From contig CM068582.1 in NCBI GenBank assembly GCA_035048485.1, positions 13,868,001-13,932,000 on the forward strand: a DNA stretch of 64,000 nt, written 5' to 3'. Positions 52,401-63,390 of the stretch are shown here, piece after piece (positions within the stretch are counted from its first letter, which is position 1; each line of letters begins with the position of its first letter). A program made the position numbers and the translations under genes. The notes under the pieces are model-generated. The model was given only the letters and a program-made list of their open reading frames with translations. It ran no database searches and was not told the origin of the DNA. Source of the DNA: Pteria penguin. Its lineage: Eukaryota > Mollusca > Bivalvia > Pterioida > Pteriidae.

Positions 52401-54831
52401 ACATGTACATGTAGTGTTAAAATGTATGTAGAATTTTTATTTGATCGCCATTACACGGATAACGGCGATGTAAAAACAGCACGTGCTGACGATCTTGTTT
52501 GATGGTATTTTATCGTCAGCACCACAATTGGGTGACCTTAATTTGATTTTACTAAGTTATTTACAACGGTCAGCTGTAGAGAGTGTTGAAAAAAGGAGAG
52601 TAAATCAAATTCTATAAAAAGTCGGATCTTAAAATGAAATCTTAACAATGTGTTTAAAGGATTGTGTGAGAGATTCCTAGGTGTCGCGAAGAAATACACA
52701 AATTATTCATTAATATATACAATACAATATTGTCATATGTAATATGGATAATTTTTTGAGCAATTACCATATCCATTAGTACTAACATAGTCCTAATGAA
52801 TATGGTAATTGCTCAAAAAAATTATCCATATTGCATATGACAATATAATGCATTTATATTTACAAACACAGAGGCAGATCCAGTGATATTCCCTTTCCGT
52901 CCGATTTAATGTGCGTGCGTGCGTGTGTGTACTGTCGTTTATTTTGTTAAACTTGTACATGTATACTCTTCGCCATATCTACATATAGCTTATCATATGT
53001 CGAAAACACTCCAATATGTAACCTGTGTCGCTACTCAGCAGCTTCCGGTTGCTTCGCTTTCTGGCCCCGCTTACTGGGTGGGGGCTTCTAAAGCAGACCC
53101 ACGACATGTTACTCCCCTCCCCAAAATACAAAATTTGAAATTGATATGTTTGGATCTGTCACCGGCACATTGAAGGGCGGAGAGTTTACCGTATGGGAGA
53201 GGCGATATCTGCTATATTTCCTGTATATTAGTCAAAACTAACGAGAATTCCGTATCTAAAATTATGCTATGTATTACATTGTGTGTATTCTGTGTCAAAA
53301 GTTTAACTCCACAAAATTATGATGGTTTTTTGATTTGCCAAATACCCATATTCGTTGTATTCGCACACATGTATAATTACAAATTATCGCAATCGAGGTC
53401 ATGTTTTCAGTCGAGGTCATGTTTTCGTCAACTTTTTTAAAGATGAACTGCAATACGCAGCATTGCGCACGCGCATATCTGTTTACTATAGTGATGAGAA
53501 AAATAACGCCTCTTTCCTTGAAATCCATATTTGTGGATCTCGTAATAATACCTCCCTTGATCAATTGAACGGGATGCCCACATGCTTGGCGATCCATTGA
53601 AATCGCCGCATGTGCTAATTGACATGCCGCAGGATTGCTAAGCATGTTGGCATCAGATTCTACTGTATTACGTTATCATCAAGCATTGTTTGTTGACCCT
53701 GTGCCACTTCTCTTAGAGGGAGGGGGTGTCAAAATGCTCTTTTGATTTGTTGTAACACAAAACTGCTGAAACTTGGCAAAATAATCAATAAATAAAAATA
53801 TATGAATGAATTAATGAATAATGTTTAGTAGCAATGGCAAATTAAATAATACATTTTTGTCAATGACGATGTTATTTTTTACAGGAATAATAATAATTTG
53901 AAAAATGGATTTCAACAAAACACAATCTAATTATCTTATAGATCTGCCAATCGGAACATCGATCGGCTTTTTCCGTAGAAATTTACGGAAATGGCAGAGC
54001 GATGTTTCGATTGGTAACTATAAGACTATCAGAGGAATTTGCATTTGTTACAAATTCGTTTTACATATAAGCAGATCCCACATGTATTTTATAACTTTCT
54101 TATCAGTTAAAAGAGCACGAACTTTCGGCACTGTAAAATTTCCAGAAATCTGTCAACCAGCCAGTTTTAATTGGCGGCGTATCATTTGTAAGTTACATAT
54201 CGCGTTTCAATTTCAGCTCTATAAAGTTTTAAGTTAGCTGTAGAAAAATATGCATAGTTAAAAATGAGATCTCCATAACATGTTACAGGGACCAAAACTT
54301 GATTGTTTGAACGGCACCCCTTACACTGTTATACATGTATAAATATATAATCGAGTTAATTTCTTTATAGTTTGCATTATAAATCATACATGTACGAATC
54401 GTTACAAGATTAATATTATCTTTTTCAAGAAAACCCTGTAAAGTAATTATCATTTTACGATCATTTTTGTCTTTCAAACAGTTCAGTATAGTAATTTACT
54501 GATAAACAAAAATCGAAAAAAAAGATTCCTAATTTCGTAAAATGGCTGACAGCTCAAAATTCAATTATATCCACCCCTTTTAAATATAGAATATGTGTTT
54601 GGACTTATATTGAATGAACTTAAGTGTGAAGGTAATTAATTTTATAATAATAAAAGTCTGATAAACAAACTTACCGCTTATTTTGATGATGACTCCGTTA
54701 AAAATGTCTTTATTCCATTTCATTCGCACTTTCTCCCTCACTTCAAAATTCCCAAGTAATTCGAGCATTTTGCTCTTACGTCCAAGTACACTTAAAGAGT
54801 TGTCTTCGAAGCTGTATATACAGGCAAACAT
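49436..54831 (-). CDS. BEN-domain protein gene carried by the transposon (five exons, two frameshifts)
   Basis: Exons: 54831-54675 (ATG; FEDNSLSVLGRKSKMLELLG, then VRMKWNKDIFNGVIIKISG), 51944-51422 (Lys/Glu/Ser-rich: SPRKKKTSNLKTSKAEMKES, then DQEADEQIDLPG), 51196-51066 (PPLEVLEIFSLLCNSEVQHY), 50940-50382 (Pro/Gln/Ser/His-rich linker ending RSPRKHISEENNTNSRDDEE) and 49681-49436 (RVKLIATSDISITARELRRA, KLLPLLFTTEELANSRGQG, to the stop). All four junctions are GT-AG and agree in phase. The last exon has the pattern of a BEN domain, a DNA- and protein-binding fold found in chromatin proteins and some mobile elements. Exons 2 and 4 each carry one surplus base (near 51625 and 50540) that shifts the frame while splice sites stay intact. 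As carried cargo it may bind the element ends or repress it, by analogy with TnpA; that is inference. Confidence 0.75.
49742..49990 (+). repeat. SINE copy in the last intron of the BEN gene
   Basis: Shares GATGAGACATTTAAAACCG, GATCTGTTGCAAAGGTC and GTGAAATACTC...GTAACATAAAACAA with 22457-22735. The tRNA-like head is degraded (ATTCGAGTCCC remains). Confidence 0.6.
52181..52208. repeat. 28-bp perfect palindrome
   Basis: ACTAGGGACGTATA followed by its exact complement. It lies in a BEN-gene intron just before a repeat fragment containing GGACAGACGGACGGATGGAC (52275). Confidence 0.8.
52726..52846. repeat. 121-bp hairpin element
   Basis: Arms of ~45 bp (ATATTGTCATATGTAATATG onward) are nearly perfect inverted copies around a ~25-base loop. 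Likely a small MITE inserted in the transposon. Confidence 0.75.
53947..54014. repeat. Nested double hairpin
   Basis: CCAATCGGAACATCG pairs with CGATGTTTCGATTGG at the ends, and TTCCGTAGAAATTTACGGAA is a second inverted pair inside. Lies between the first two BEN exons, ~0.7 kb from the divergent promoter region. Confidence 0.6.
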
Positions 54832-55251
54832 ATTCAAATAATACTATTGATCGATAAATTTGTTCTGCAAACCGTTTTATTCGAATTGGCGAAAGAGGCA
54901 AAGTGATGGCGTGATACGTCCGCAGTCAAAATCTTTCCCGCTGAGAGCGCGCAACGCGCGGGGGATGGGTGCTGAGGTCCATCTGGGGTATCTAGTAATC
55001 ATTAATTTACATTAATTATGAGATTTCATGTTAAACATGTGCATTCAATCTGTTTATCAGATGTTTTGAGATATACGATTGCATGTGCATACGTCACATT
55101 TGGAAGTGTTTTATCTAAACTGCGGTTTTGCGAATACGGAATTCATAAACATACTTTTCTATCGGCGAGTGCCTCTTTTCATATCTATATCATCGAATGC
55201 AAGTTCCCGCATTTGGATCTATTTGACCCATTTATATATCTGAGGAATAAA
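54832..55251. promoter_or_regulatory. Divergent intergenic region of the two transposon genes
   Basis: The two start codons (minus 54831, plus 55252) face away from each other over 420 bp. It includes a GC-rich block (GAGAGCGCGCAACGCGCGGG at 54945) unlike the surrounding AT-rich DNA. Probably a shared promoter; no TATA box could be assigned with confidence. Confidence 0.45.
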
Positions 55252-58211
55252 ATGGCATCCAAAAACACTGCAAAAAAGCGACGAGGACCATATGGGAAAA
55301 GAAATTACGACACTGACATGAATGTGGACAAAATACTTCCGTGTCATACTATAGATGCAGATAAAAATATTAAAGAACGATAAATCTGAATTACAATTAC
55401 ATCATCAATAGCGAGGGCGTCGTGCGAATCAAAATACGATACATGAAACCACTCCAATAGAGGAACAGGACTCCAATGAGGATTTTTTTCATGCAGATTC
55501 ACAAAATGTAAGTGATGTATAATATATGTCATGCCTTAATATTGAATGAATATTCTAAATTGTATCACAGTACAATCAAATGTCTTCAACTACTCAAATA
55601 GTTGATATTAATGGAGTGGAAAGGGGGAGGGGTGTGTAGTTGAAAAAAATCATCGGGAATTATCTTATACAGCTGTCTATTTCCATCATTTCTCGTCATA
55701 ATGTATATGCGTTACCTTTTGATAATGAATAATGTCGTACATCTGGTAAATATATCAGATTTCAAGTTCATGTTTCTATTTTTAGGTAAACGAAAGCAGG
55801 CCGCAGCTATTCGACTTGGACGATGCAATAATCTCCGATTTAAAGAGCAACAACCCGGATATTGATGACATACTAAATTCCTTAGCTGAAAACGATGCTG
55901 GACTGGAATATGATGATATTAACGATTTAAATGTAGTTGATTTAGAAGAATTTGAGACATTTAGTCATACATGTGTCGAAGAAAATGTCATAAATGACCC
56001 AGACACTCAACCATTGTATCCTGGGTCCGCCGTATCAATTGGTGCATTTATGCTGCTTTTGGCCGTTTTCACAACAAAGTACAGCTTGGTTGGAGATGCA
56101 ACTCAGCAACTACTGAATATCATTGCTTTTGCATTACCTAGTGGTCATAATTTGTGCACAACACTTCACGAGTTCAAAAAATATTTTCGTAATTTGCGTA
56201 ATCCGCTGGTGAATCACTACTACTGCAACCACTGCCACGGATTGGTTGAGGACACTACAGTTAATCAATGCCCGTATGGATTTTGTAGAAAGCCATTCAG
56301 CAAGAAATCTGCAAATTACTTCATTGAAATACCATTAAAGAACCAGATACAAAATTTCTTTAAACAAAAAGGTTTCTGTGAAAATCTACAATACCATTTT
56401 AACAGTTCACCGAAAAGCGGGGTTTTTGAGGACATCTATGACGGAAAATTGTACAAATCTCACTATGAAAATGGTCAGATATTAAGTAAACCAGAAAACA
56501 TTTCATTTACTTTTAATACTGACGGCGCACCTGTTTTTAAAAGTAGTAAAGTGGCTGTATGGCCCATTTTTCTTGTTATAAACGAGCTTCCATACAAATT
56601 AAGAATGAAGAAAGAGAACATGATATTAGCAAGTCTATGGTTTGGATCTAATAAACCATCAATGGGGACTTTTTTAAAACCATTTCAAAAAACCATGACC
56701 GAAATTTTCGAAGGAATTCGATGCGAATCTCCAAATAGAGGTTGTTTTATTTCACGTGGTATTTTGCTGTGTGGTACCGCTGACCTACCGGCGAGGAGCC
56801 TCTTATGCAATCATATTCAGTATAATGGGGCGTTTTCTTGTTGGAAATGTGAACAAGAGGGAACTTCTGTGTCAGTTGGCAAAGGACATGCTCGCGTTTA
56901 CCCTTTCGATAGACAAAACTGTAAGGGACCTGAGAGAACATGTAGTGGGGTGCTATCAAATGCACGAATCGCGGTTACAAAACAACAGGAGGGAAATGCC
57001 AACTTCACAGTTAAAGGCATAAAAGGTCCGTCATGGCTCCTTTTCTTCCCGACATTTGACATCATGTTGGGTGTGGCAATAGATTATATGCACGGAGTAC
57101 TTCTAGGTGTCCAAAAGATGTTGTTGGAACTTTGGTTCTTACCAAAGTATGCGAAAAAAGACTACAGTATACACAACAAATAAGGAATAGATGAAAGACT
57201 TCAACAAATACGACCGACACTGTATCACAAGACTTCCTAGATCTATTCAAGACTTGAAGCATTGGAAAGCGTCAGAATATAGATCGTTTTTATTGTATTT
57301 TGGTGCACCTATTTTACATGATATCCTGGACCATTCAAGATTTTCTCACCTTCTTTTACTTGTAAATTCAATGCATATTCTTTTGAAGTATGGATCCACT
57401 GATGACGACATAAATGACGCCGAAAGAATGTTAAAACATTTTTGTGAATGTTTTGAGAATCTATACGATAAATGCTTCATGCGATCAAATGTTCATCAAA
57501 CTTCTTCAATTACCTGACAGTGTACGAAACTTGGGGCCGCTGTATACGCACAGCTGTTTCTCTTTCGAAGACAAGAATGGTGTTCTTTTAAAAATGATAC
57601 GCGGTACACAAAATATTGATAATCAAATTGTCACAGGGGTATCTTTTATTCAAAAACTGCCTGAACTTAAAGAAAAGTGTATTCCAAAAGATTCTTTTTG
57701 TGAAAAACTATACAATTCCATCGATTCTGTTTGCATTCTTAAGCGGACATTACAACTTCAAGAAGGAATATATGTACTAGGTTGTATCTCTGAAGTAATT
57801 CTCTCGGCTGACGAAGAACAAGCTTTAACAAACTACCGAGGCTATCACGTGCCCCTGACGAAATTCCAAAGCTTTCGGCGTATAGAATTGCGAGGAGATA
57901 TTATATATGGATTAACGTATTCTAGAATGAGCAAAAGAGATAACTCAACGGTTGAATACAAGTGTGGAAATGATACACGATTTGGACAATTTCGCTTTTT
58001 CATATTGTTAGAAAATGATGTTTTGGCGATTCTGGAAAGCTTAGATTGTAACAATTATAACCAAAAGTTGAACATTCTTAAAGTATTCAAGAGTGGTGAA
58101 GTGAAAATAGTAGATGTAAACAATATTGTATCATTATGTATGCTTGTATCATACAGTGGTACTAGGGCACATTATGTATGCAAATTTCCAAACAGGATCG
58201 AATTTGATTGA
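55252..58211 (+). pseudogene. Tnp2/CACTA-like transposase with frameshifts
   Basis: Exon 1 55252-55507 (MASKNTAKKRRGPYGKRNYD; one frameshift and one in-frame TAG near 55417), donor GTAAGT, intron 55508-55785, acceptor TTTTTAG, exon 2 from 55786. Exon 2 carries a Cys-rich block (YYCNHCHGLV, CPYGFCRKPF), then NTDGAPVFKSSKVAVWP (Asp near 56521), LWFGSNKPSMGTFLKPF, a second Cys block (CWKCEQEGTS), and FFPTFDIMLGVAIDYMHGVLLGV (Asp at ~57058 and ~57082), the expected Tnp2-type acidic residues. A TAA at 57181 and a shift near 57225 separate it from RLPRSIQDLKHWKASEYRSF. An extra A near 57506 shifts again to LLQLPDSVRNLGPLYTHSCF, which stays open to 58211. The frames are otherwise well conserved, so inactivation looks recent, or some indels may be assembly errors. 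Confidence 0.82.
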
Positions 58212-58359
58212 CATATCGGCTAATGAAAAAGTATTAGCCTTGTAAATTTTAATATATGTATATTTGAAGATCTGCAGATATTATCATTACAGATACTGAT
58301 ATATCATTTCTTCAGGCATGACAATTAAATAATTATGAAATAAATGTAAGCGTTAAAAT

Positions 58360-58690
58360 TATTGTGCAAGAAAATTTCTAAGTGTTAAATTACGACTTAA
58401 ACTGACAAAAAATATCTAAGTTCCAGAATACTGTGAGCTCCCACTGTGTAAGAAATTTGCTAAGTCCTAAATACGGCTAAGCATTGTCAGTTGAATTCTC
58501 TAAGTCTAAAAATCAGCCTAATGATAATTTCTAAGTTAAAAAGTCCGTGTAACTGAGAAAAGCTTGTGTAAGTCCGTCTAAGCTCCTACATGGAATCCGT
58601 CTAAATCTTAGACGGATTTTTTGCGAAATTCCATGTCCGCCTTAAATCTGTGTAAATTTGATATCATTTAGACAGATTCCTGTTAATGTC
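58360..58690. repeat. Right subterminal repeat array of the CACTA-like element
   Basis: Repeats of (T/A)CTAAGT(C/T) and GTCCGTCTAAG / TTAGACGGATT (58570-58622) and GACAGATTCC (58672). Related to the left array in inverted orientation. Confidence 0.6.
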
Positions 58691-58735
58691 TGACCGGACT
58701 CCAGGTAGAGTAAGCCTAAATATTTCGTACGGGTA

Positions 58736-60495
58736 TTATAACTTTAATGAAGAAGTCACCATACAGTGCGATGCTAGCGAAGTAGGCCTCGGCGCGACGC
58801 TGATGCAAAATGGCCTCCCGATCGCTTATGCCTCTTGTGCACTATCGCAGTGTGAACAGAGATACGCACAGATCGAAAAAGAATGTTTAGCGATCGTCTA
58901 CGCATGTGAAATTTTCGATCAGTACACATTCGGTCGCGAAGTCGTAACAGTTCAATCTGATCACAAACCCTTGGAAGTTATCTTCAAAAAGTCGCTTCTC
59001 AACGCTCCTAAGCGACTTCAGCGAATGTTATTACGCCTCCAACGATATAACTTGCGAGTAGTGTATACAAAGGGGAGTGAACTCTTCATAGCCGATACGC
59101 TATCACGTGCCAGTCTTCCGTCGAACGATACCCAGCTGTCACACAATGAATATATCTTCAGCATTGCATGGTCGAGATATAGCCGCAGTTGATGAATCTG
59201 AATGGGTTCCGAATGTTTCACGGCAAAGACTTACTCAGATACAAGACCTTACCAACAAGGATGAAATCCTTCAGACTCTTAAGACTACTATTTTCATTGG
59301 ATGGCCAGAATGTCGCGAACTAGTTCCTATAGAAATACGTCCATATTGGAATGCACGCGATGGACTTACAGTACAAGATGGCATTATATATCGCAGCAAC
59401 CGTGTTGTCATACCAAAGCAACTTCGATCGGAAATGCTTACGCGAATTCACTCTAGCCATTTGGGCATTGAAGCTTGCCTGCGTAAAGCAAGGGATTCTC
59501 TCTATTGGCCGAACATGAACAATGACATCAAAGACTACGTTAGCCAATGCAGTACATGCAGTGAACTGCAGAGGAGCCAGCAGAAAGAACCGCTTATAAC
59601 CCACGAAATACCAGACCGTCCTTGGTCTAAAGTAGGTGTCGACCTGTTTACTTACCGCTCTAGCGAAGTCCTCGTTACTGTCGACTACTACTCAGATTAT
59701 GTGGAAATTGACTTTTTACCAGATACTACCAAGTCTACAGTCATCAACTGTCTTCAGCAACACTTTTCACGTCACCGAGTACCAGAAGTTGTAATATCAG
59801 ACAATGGGCCACGATTTCGAAGTGCCGAATTTAACATTTTTGCTACCGAATGGGAATTCGAACACTCAACCAGCTCACCGTACCATAGTCAGAGTAATGG
59901 AAAAGCTGAATCAGCTGTTAAAATCATCAAGACTATGCTTAAGAAAGCAAAACGCAGTGGCCGCAACATTTGGAAAAGCTTGCTTGATTGGAGGAACACA
60001 CCGACCGTATCCATGGGGTCCAGTCCCGTACAGCGACTGATGCCTCGCCGCACTCGACATTCGTTACCGCTGTCGAAATCGCTACTTCAACCGCACGTTA
60101 TCGAAAACGTTCCGCAGATGTTGAAGGAAAAGCGCACGAAAGCCAAGATGCTTTACGACACTAATTCAAAGGAATTACCAAACCTCGTACCTGGAGATAC
60201 CATTCGCATGAAAGCGCTACCTGGTGACACATCTAAAAAATGGCGCTATGGTACTTGCGTTCAGGAAGTTTCACAACGTTCGTACATCGTCGATGTCGAT
60301 AACAAGAAGTACCGAAGGAACCGACGAGATCTACGTTCTACGAAGGAACCGATTGATCGTAACGCAGATTTGGATTCTATCACACCGCCAGATGACATGC
60401 CACAACCAGAAACTCAGAGTCCGCAAAGATGCGTAACCCCGGTGAAACCGTGTGAAAGTCAAAAAAGTGTGAAAAAAATCAAATGTGTCTGCTAG
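58736..60495 (+). pseudogene. pol: pol part 2: RNase H and integrase
   Basis: The frame resumes directly after the insertion with RNase H (TIQCDASEVGLGATLM, YAQIEKECLAIVYACE, VQSDHKPLEVIF, ADTLSRASL). It shifts at about 59160 into integrase: zinc-binding H-H-C-C (HSSHLGIEACLRKARDSLYW, CSTCSELQ), catalytic core with VGVDLF, VVISDNGPRF and YHSQSNGKAESAV (D, D, E all present), then a C-terminal basic domain. The stop is at 60493-60495. No chromodomain was seen. Family role: removal of the RNA strand and insertion of the cDNA. Confidence 0.93.
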
Positions 60496-60826
60496 TGCTC
60501 CGAAAAGCAGCACATCAGTGAAATCCACAAGATCCCGAAAAGTGTGTTTGCCTTCAAAATATGATGATTTTGTGTTAACCTGAAATAATTTGTCATTTGT
60601 GTGCACATGTACTCTGGTGTTTCATGATTTCAATTATAATGTCTTGAGGTACAAGATAGATTTTATTTCATTGAAAAAAAAAAAAATTAATCCATAATGT
60701 TTTTCTTTCAGAATTGTATTGACATTTTACTATAATTTCTTAACATTATAGACATTCCCATCAAGCGAAATATCACAAGACTATACATGTGTTTATTTGA
60801 TAATCAGTTCATAAATGTTTTTCTCC

Positions 60827-60839
60827 AAAGAAAGGGAGA
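60827..60839 (+). other. Polypurine tract
   Basis: AAAGAAAGGGAGA immediately precedes the 3' LTR, the usual plus-strand priming site. Confidence 0.85.
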
Positions 60840-60946
60840 TGTTACAATATATGTAAAGCACTTTCCATATTTGGTATTGTCTATATATGCATTATGTGTA
60901 CTACGTCATAACTTGATGTGTATGTTAATAAATCTATAACATAACA
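60840..60946 (+). repeat. 3' LTR (107 bp)
   Basis: Identical to 45681-45787; followed by ATAAT, a possible target duplication of the GTAAT before the 5' LTR. Confidence 0.96.
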
Positions 60947-60989
60947 ATAATGTACATATTCTTTTATACATACTCTCTAAAATTATTTT

Positions 60990-61165
60990 AATGGTTTTCC
61001 AGAAGCGTTGTGCTTGTAGCCTCTGATTTGATACAGTGGCGACACCTACAAGGTCTTGTTTGTTCTCACGTGCAGTGATGATCCGTTTGCAATGGCTTGA
61101 TTGAGAATATAAACCACCAATCTTACCATCAACCTTCAATCCAGAAAGAAATACCAACATATTTA
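60990..61165 (-). CDS. Candidate coding exon, unidentified
   Basis: On the minus strand ~55 codons of normal composition are open (LKVDGKIGGLYSQSSHCKRI, then ARENKQDLVGVATVSNQ and LQAQRFWKTIK). An AG precedes GTTGATGGTAAG, but no clean exon ends could be fixed. I do not recognise it. It lies between the LTR and the pogo gene and is in the same strand as that gene. Confidence 0.25.
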
Positions 61166-61644
61166 TGTACATTCCAAGTTTAGGCAGACTTAATAAAACT
61201 TATTGACTGTACGTGTTCGTTTTGAGTTTTACATATTGCAGCATTCTTTTATATCCTAGTGAACCAAATATTCGTACACCTAAGGTATATTGCGTCATAG
61301 CAACGGAAACTGTGTTGTTCTGCAAACTCACTTCACTCTCTTATGAACCATCCAAAGTGCTAGTCATGCAGATATGTAGCAAACTCTGATTTATTTCATT
61401 ACTAATTTTACTGTAGGAACAAGTACATCGCCGTCCATGTTTATTTATCTGACGTCATACCCTAAATTCGTACACTTATCAAAAATAGGCCACTACTATC
61501 ACTAAATGTGTTTCTTGTACCAGATATGGAATAAAATGTTACAACAGATAATATTGTTTTATTTCATCTGAAATTGAATGATTATTTTAGAATTTTTATC
61601 ACAACATAAACAATTTGACAAGAGTAATGAACAGTTTTGATTTT

Positions 61645-63390
61645 CTATGAGCTTTTACAATGTGGACATAGAAATACATCTCCCTTCCTGACTACTCTTT
61701 CCTTTGTGCAATATATTAAATGAACCCAGTGTGAGCATCTATCACGGGCAACCCATTTAGTATAAATTAAACAATCACTTTGTCTAACTTCTTTTGGAGT
61801 GAATTGCTTACAGACGCAACACTTGTCTTCCTCCGATATTTCTGTCTCATTTTCAGAATCTGAATTTAAAACCGGTTCATTGTACGGCACAATTTTACTC
61901 GGTCCAGGTTCTTGTGAGTTTGCCAGACACTTTCTTTTCTTCTTTTGTTCTGAATTCTTTTTCTGTTTTGATAATTTTCTCTTTTGATGTAAGTTTGTAC
62001 TTTTTGTAGTTGATGTTTCCTGATGTTGCATCATTTTTTCCCGAACCTCTTCTTCTGTTACGCAGTGTCCTGATGTTATCTTTGACATGGTTCTCCTATA
62101 TATATCTATCTTCTTTGTCTTAATTTTTTTCAAACGGTCCACCTTAGATTTAAAATAGTCACCAGTCATGTCAGGTTCTTCAACATCATTCGTTTCTCTG
62201 TTTATGTTACTTTGGTTTCTTTGAACAATTTGTTGACTCGCCATTTTCGTTAATACCTTGCTGAGTTGTTTTGTAATTAAAAGCTGCAGATGGAAGAATA
62301 TAGGCTGTGTTTATGGCGTATTGGTCTAAAGGATATATACCAGTTTTACGGAATGCCATGCGAAGGTTTTCTGGGCTGAGTGCTTTGGTGTAGGCTTTAC
62401 ATGCAACCTCACAGATGTTGTTTCTGGTGATGACCGATGCCAAGGTCCTGTTCATTTTGTGACACTCATCATTATAAACTCGGTGAAAAGGCCCGTAACA
62501 TCCCACATCTAACGGTTGAAGGAAGTGGCTTGTGTGGGCTGGTAAAATGTAAAGAATTATATTATGTTCTCTAGCCCAATCAACTAAACCAACGGAAACA
62601 TGCGATTTATGACCGTCAAGTATAAGCAAGATGGGATCTTCTCCTCTACCTGGAGCATGAGTTAAAAAGTGGTTCTCAAGGTATTGATGAAATATCACAG
62701 AATTGGACCAGCCAGATTCAGATACAGTGCCATCAGTGCCCGGTGTTCCTCCACTTAACAATTCTTGCCGCATTCTGGTTCCAGCAAATACAAAAAAAGG
62801 GGGGAATTGCCGTTCCTGCTGCACTACCACATCCCAGAATTGTTGATGATTTCTGTGATGTGATTTCTTGCACAGTGCTTGCCCTTCTTCCAGCAACTAC
62901 AGATGGTGGTGTATGATTTTGCTGAATCCCCTTTTCATCCACATTGAAAATGAGATGTGGCTTATCCTGCAAGTTATATTTGGAAATAATTTCCTGCAAT
63001 TCTTTGAAATACCCTTTGACTGTATCTTCGTTACCAGCCTTTGCTCTAGCAACATCAAGGCTTCTTGGTTTAACAAGCTTAAGTTCAGCATCCCATCTGG
63101 ACATGAACGTCTGATACCACCGCAGAGTTAATGGCTTGTCTGTATCTCTTTTATTTGAAATTCTCGCAAAATCATTTACAATATCAACAACTTCGGATCG
63201 AGTATAACCATACCCAAGTTGCGCCATTTCTTTCAAATGCTCAACAATATGTGCTTCCTCTTCCATATTGAAAACAGGTGCCCTCCCTGATTTAACAACA
63301 TCAATTGAAATTTTTTCACTTGTCCTATCTCTCGGACTTTGGACTGGGATTCCATATTGTTTAAAAAATGGTAATATGGTGCGTGTTCAC
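61645..63390 (-). pseudogene. pogo-type transposase with PHD-like C-terminus
   Basis: A splice acceptor (T-rich tract then CAG at 63391) opens an exon reading FFKQYGIPVQSPRDRTSEKI, then MAQLGYGYTRSEVVDIVNDF (CENP-B-like DNA-binding part) and FNVDEKGIQ (first Asp). At ~62795-62807 a run of A7G6 (T/C on this strand) has one base too many. The frame moves to FFVFAGTRM, SESGWSNSVIF, LLILDGHKSHV (second Asp) and HTSHFLQPLDVG (third Asp), followed by MAFRKTGIYPLD. A second shift near 62230 leads to a Lys-rich linker and a C-terminal Cys/His finger (CCVCKQFTP, CSHWVHLIYC, FLCPHC) like a PHD finger, ending 61645. DDD triad complete. The upstream helix-turn-helix exon would lie beyond 63391 and was not found. 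Confidence 0.85.

Larger units (their letters stand above)
48288..58733. mobile_element. CACTA/EnSpm-like DNA transposon, 10,446 bp
   Basis: The left end CCTGTACGAAATATTC and the right end (reading inward from the other strand) CCCGTACGAAATATTT form a short terminal inverted repeat. The target is TA on both sides (48286-48287 and 58734-58735); a 3-bp GTA reading with a one-base shorter right end is equally possible. Removing the element and one copy of the target restores the RT-RNase H frame of the host retrotransposon. Subterminal regions hold many GGATTCCGYCTA-type motifs. Two genes diverge from 54831 and 55252: a BEN-domain protein (minus) and a Tnp2-like transposase (plus). A transposase plus a second DNA-binding gene and subterminal binding arrays parallels TnpD/TnpA of plant CACTA elements. 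Superfamily assignment rests on the transposase motifs. Confidence 0.85.
45681..60946 (+). mobile_element. Ty3/gypsy LTR retrotransposon, interrupted
   Basis: Two identical 107-bp direct repeats, both TG...CA, bound a gag-pol body with a primer-binding site after the left LTR and a polypurine tract before the right one. Without the 10.4-kb insert (48288-58733 plus the duplicated TA) the element is about 4.8 kb, a normal size. Order gag, protease, RT, RNase H, integrase is that of Ty3/gypsy. Flanking bases GTAAT and ATAAT could be a 5-bp target duplication with one mismatch. No envelope-like frame is seen. It cannot be active as read: gag zinc region frameshift, a stop at 47371, a frameshift near 59160, and the insertion. 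Confidence 0.95.

Noticed and set aside
53905..54237. 110-codon frame inside the CACTA-like element
   Set aside because: Overlaps a hairpin and lies in an intron of the BEN gene; composition and context give no support.
56747..57262. Minus and alternate frames over the transposase
   Set aside because: Shadows of the conserved Tnp2-like frame.
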